A DNA stretch of 50,480 nt, taken from positions 1 through 50,480 of the forward strand of contig CALNWS010000031.1 in assembly GCA_940747215.1 (NCBI GenBank), given 5' to 3'. The notes under the pieces were generated by a model. That model was not told the DNA's origin and did not search any database. It saw nothing but the letters and a program-made list of their open reading frames with translations. The stretch's first letter is position 1; every line of letters begins with the position of its first letter. This DNA is from an uncultured Paraburkholderia sp. (GTDB lineage Bacteria; Pseudomonadota; Gammaproteobacteria; Burkholderiales; Burkholderiaceae). This document shows positions 48,987-50,480 of this stretch, piece after piece. Made by a program: the position numbers and the translations under genes.

Positions 48987-50186
48987 TTACTTGGTGAGTT
49001 CGATGTATTCCTTGCCGGCTGCATCGAGTTGCGGCCGGATGGCCTTGTCGAAGAGTGCGTCAAAAGTGGCGGAGCTGGAAATGCCGGCCTTTCTTGTATC
49101 CTCGCGTGCACAGAGATAGCCTGCCAGCACCAACTCGCAAATCTCGATGCGACGGCCAACGCTTGGCATGCCGTAACGGATTTCCTGACACACCGGCTCC
49201 AGCAAGTCGAAACGCACATGCATCAACACGCGGACCAGTTGCAGAAACGTGGCGAGTTGCCCGGGCATGGCGTCCGGCATGATCCAGTCGAGCAGCTTGC
49301 GCAACTCCTTGGAATTGCCTTCGACAAAGACCAACGTGATGCGGCGCATCTGCGCTTGAAGCGCTTCACTTTTGGTCACGACCGGCAGATAGATCGTCTT
49401 TTTGTCGTCGTCAGGGACGAACGGCAGCAACGATGGCGGCAACGCGCCCGCCGCGAAATCATCGATTTTCTTTTCAAGGTTGCCGGGCCACTTCACAGTA
49501 CCGGCAAGACCCCTTCTCGCTGTCGACCAGCTCACCTCGGCATCCGCCGACATGCCGAACATCTTCATACCGTCCGGATTCCCTTCGACCATCGTCCGAC
49601 TCGGGTCCAGCTTCCGGCCATCCGTGTACGCGAGCGAAATCTGAATTCGTCGAGTATGAGAGTGTGGGCGAATGGTCGCATCGGCAAACTGATCGGACAA
49701 CTCGCGCACAAAGATCCGCACATTCTGCTAATAGCTGCTGGTCAGAACACCCACCTCGCGATTCAATGGCACTCCATTCGAGAACATGCCGTCTCCGAAT
49801 ATCTCCTTGAAAAATTTGTAGATACCATCGTGCGACGCATCATACGCCTGATATGGCTCGAATACCGTCGGCAGCTTTTTGATGCTCGGATTGCGAATCC
49901 ATACCACCTTGTTGTCGCGTTCGCCTTTTGAATCAAAGAATCGAGCCACTTCGTAATTCGGCCAGCCCATGTCCATATCTTCGTGCGGATAGAGAAGCAC
50001 GAAGCCGGCCGCGGTCTGAGTCGACTCCTCGATCCACTTGCGCCAATTTTGGCCGCCAGGCATGTCTTCGTGAATATGGACGTCCATCGCCGAGTCAGCC
50101 TTCAGCTCCAGTTGCGAACGCCGCAGGCTTTTCGCCAAGTTTCCATACTGGGACGTATGGCTCACAAACAATCTCACGGGATTCAT
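48987..50186 (-). pseudogene. TIR-domain protein with C-terminal domain, interrupted by one amber codon
   Basis: From ATG 50186 (GAGG upstream) the frame covers 400 codons with a single TAG at codon 153 (49728-49730). Residues 1-130 form a bacterial TIR domain: VRLFVSHTSQYGNLAKSLRR as strand A and helix A, MDVHIHEDMPGGQNWRKWIE, and GFVLLYPHEDMDMGWPNYEV, where Trp75-x3-Glu79 matches the WxxxE catalytic glutamate of NAD-cleaving TIRs. After the amber codon QNVRIFVRELSDQFADATIR leads into a C-terminal domain of about 240 residues that I do not recognise. TIR proteins often serve in phage defence. No partner gene is visible inside the window. Confidence 0.75.
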
Positions 50187-50368
50187 GATGCATCCTCGAG
50201 AATCAGATACTGCGACGAACCAGCTCGCCAGCGGCGTGCGTCAGAAGCGAGGCCAATAAGCAAAACGAACGGGTTCGGATTTTTTATTTTTTCAGCACGT
50301 TGCACCGAAGTGTGCGAAAGCGCACTCAAATGCACGCACCGCTCGCCGTCTTATGCGTATTTTGGCGA
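50187..50368. promoter_or_regulatory. upstream region of the TIR gene
   Basis: The short dyad CGAAC/GTTCG (50266-50277) is followed by a T-rich run at 50280-50292, which could terminate plus-strand transcription. On the minus strand this A-rich block precedes the TIR gene and may hold its promoter. No coding sequence is seen. Confidence 0.35.
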
Positions 50369-50480
50369 ACGTGATCAGGGGATTCGGGTTGAACGTGACG
50401 GGTCCTTTCGGTTGAAGGTGATCGCTGATCAGCGGTTTTCGAAGCGAGCGAGCATCTTGCCGAAATGGGTGATCACGTTC
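50369..50480. mobile_element. possible IS terminus with repeated GAACGTGATC motifs
   Basis: GAACGTGATCA (50369-50379) is repeated in inverted form as TGATCACGTTC at the window edge (50470-50480). Between them are related copies GAACGTGACGGG and GAAGGTGATCGC. Several spaced near-identical terminal repeats are characteristic of IS21-family ends. On the minus strand a frame entering from the right, VITHFGKMLARFENR, stops at about 50432. Without the rest of the element the identification is tentative. Confidence 0.35.

Overview
This is a GC-rich betaproteobacterial chromosome segment. Its gene content (Ssu, CysTWA and Sbp transport, LexA, infA, the gcl-hyi-glxR and mmsA-mmsB operons, AcoR-type regulators) points to Burkholderia sensu lato, most like Paraburkholderia or Caballeronia. 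Its outstanding property is decay. About 34 recognisable genes carry frameshifts, premature stops, lost start codons or internal deletions, and only about 20 look intact. Nonsense substitutions, missense changes at conserved positions and microhomology-bounded deletions occur together, so sequencing error alone cannot explain it. The pattern fits a lineage under genome reduction such as a host-restricted symbiont (leaf-nodule Burkholderia/Caballeronia are known examples). That lifestyle is inference.

Layout. 1-1810: palindromes at the window edge, then remnants of the aliphatic sulfonate transporter (ssuC, ssuB) and an intact molybdopterin-binding mop gene. 1984-5351: small secreted proteins, a VOC protein, tRNA-His with a shared terminator, and dusA. 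5634-9937: broken TPR-sulfotransferase, APS kinase (cysC), TRIC channel, DUF3820 and aldo/keto reductase. 10029-14028: broken MHS-type MFS transporter, M20 peptidase and a divergent lysR with a single amber codon. 14457-17727: conserved unknown gene, NodJ/NodI-type ABC exporter (ATPase broken), small proteins. 17832-23951: lexA with SOS boxes, then sbp-cysT-cysW-cysA-cysB, in which cysW and cysB are broken. 24054-25583: L-asparaginase and a DUF3597 protein. 26167-28823: glyoxylate carboligase operon wrecked by deletions. 29139-38996: PadR/YqjI-like and PAS remnants, then a valine-degradation type cluster (3-hydroxyisobutyryl-CoA hydrolase, enoyl-CoA hydratase, mmsB, mmsA, acyl-CoA ligase, acyl-CoA dehydrogenase, AraC regulator) with repeated internal deletions. 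39232-44254: nfeD-slipin, cytochrome b561, a DUF1488 gene split by a small inversion, and an acoR-like activator. 44387-48702: ferredoxin, Pmp3-like peptide, YheO-type regulator, infA and a GntR remnant. 48987-50480: a TIR-domain gene with one amber codon, and repeats that may be the end of an insertion sequence.

Functionally, the intact set is mostly housekeeping (dusA, tRNA-His, lexA, infA) plus a few enzymes. Dispensable uptake, catabolism and regulation are collapsing as modules: sulfonate and sulfate acquisition with its CysB regulator, glyoxylate salvage, and branched-chain amino acid degradation. No complete undescribed system is evident. The most unusual items are the inversion-split gene, the series of open-frame microhomology deletions, the scattered 14-22 bp tandem duplications, and the TIR-domain protein at the right edge.
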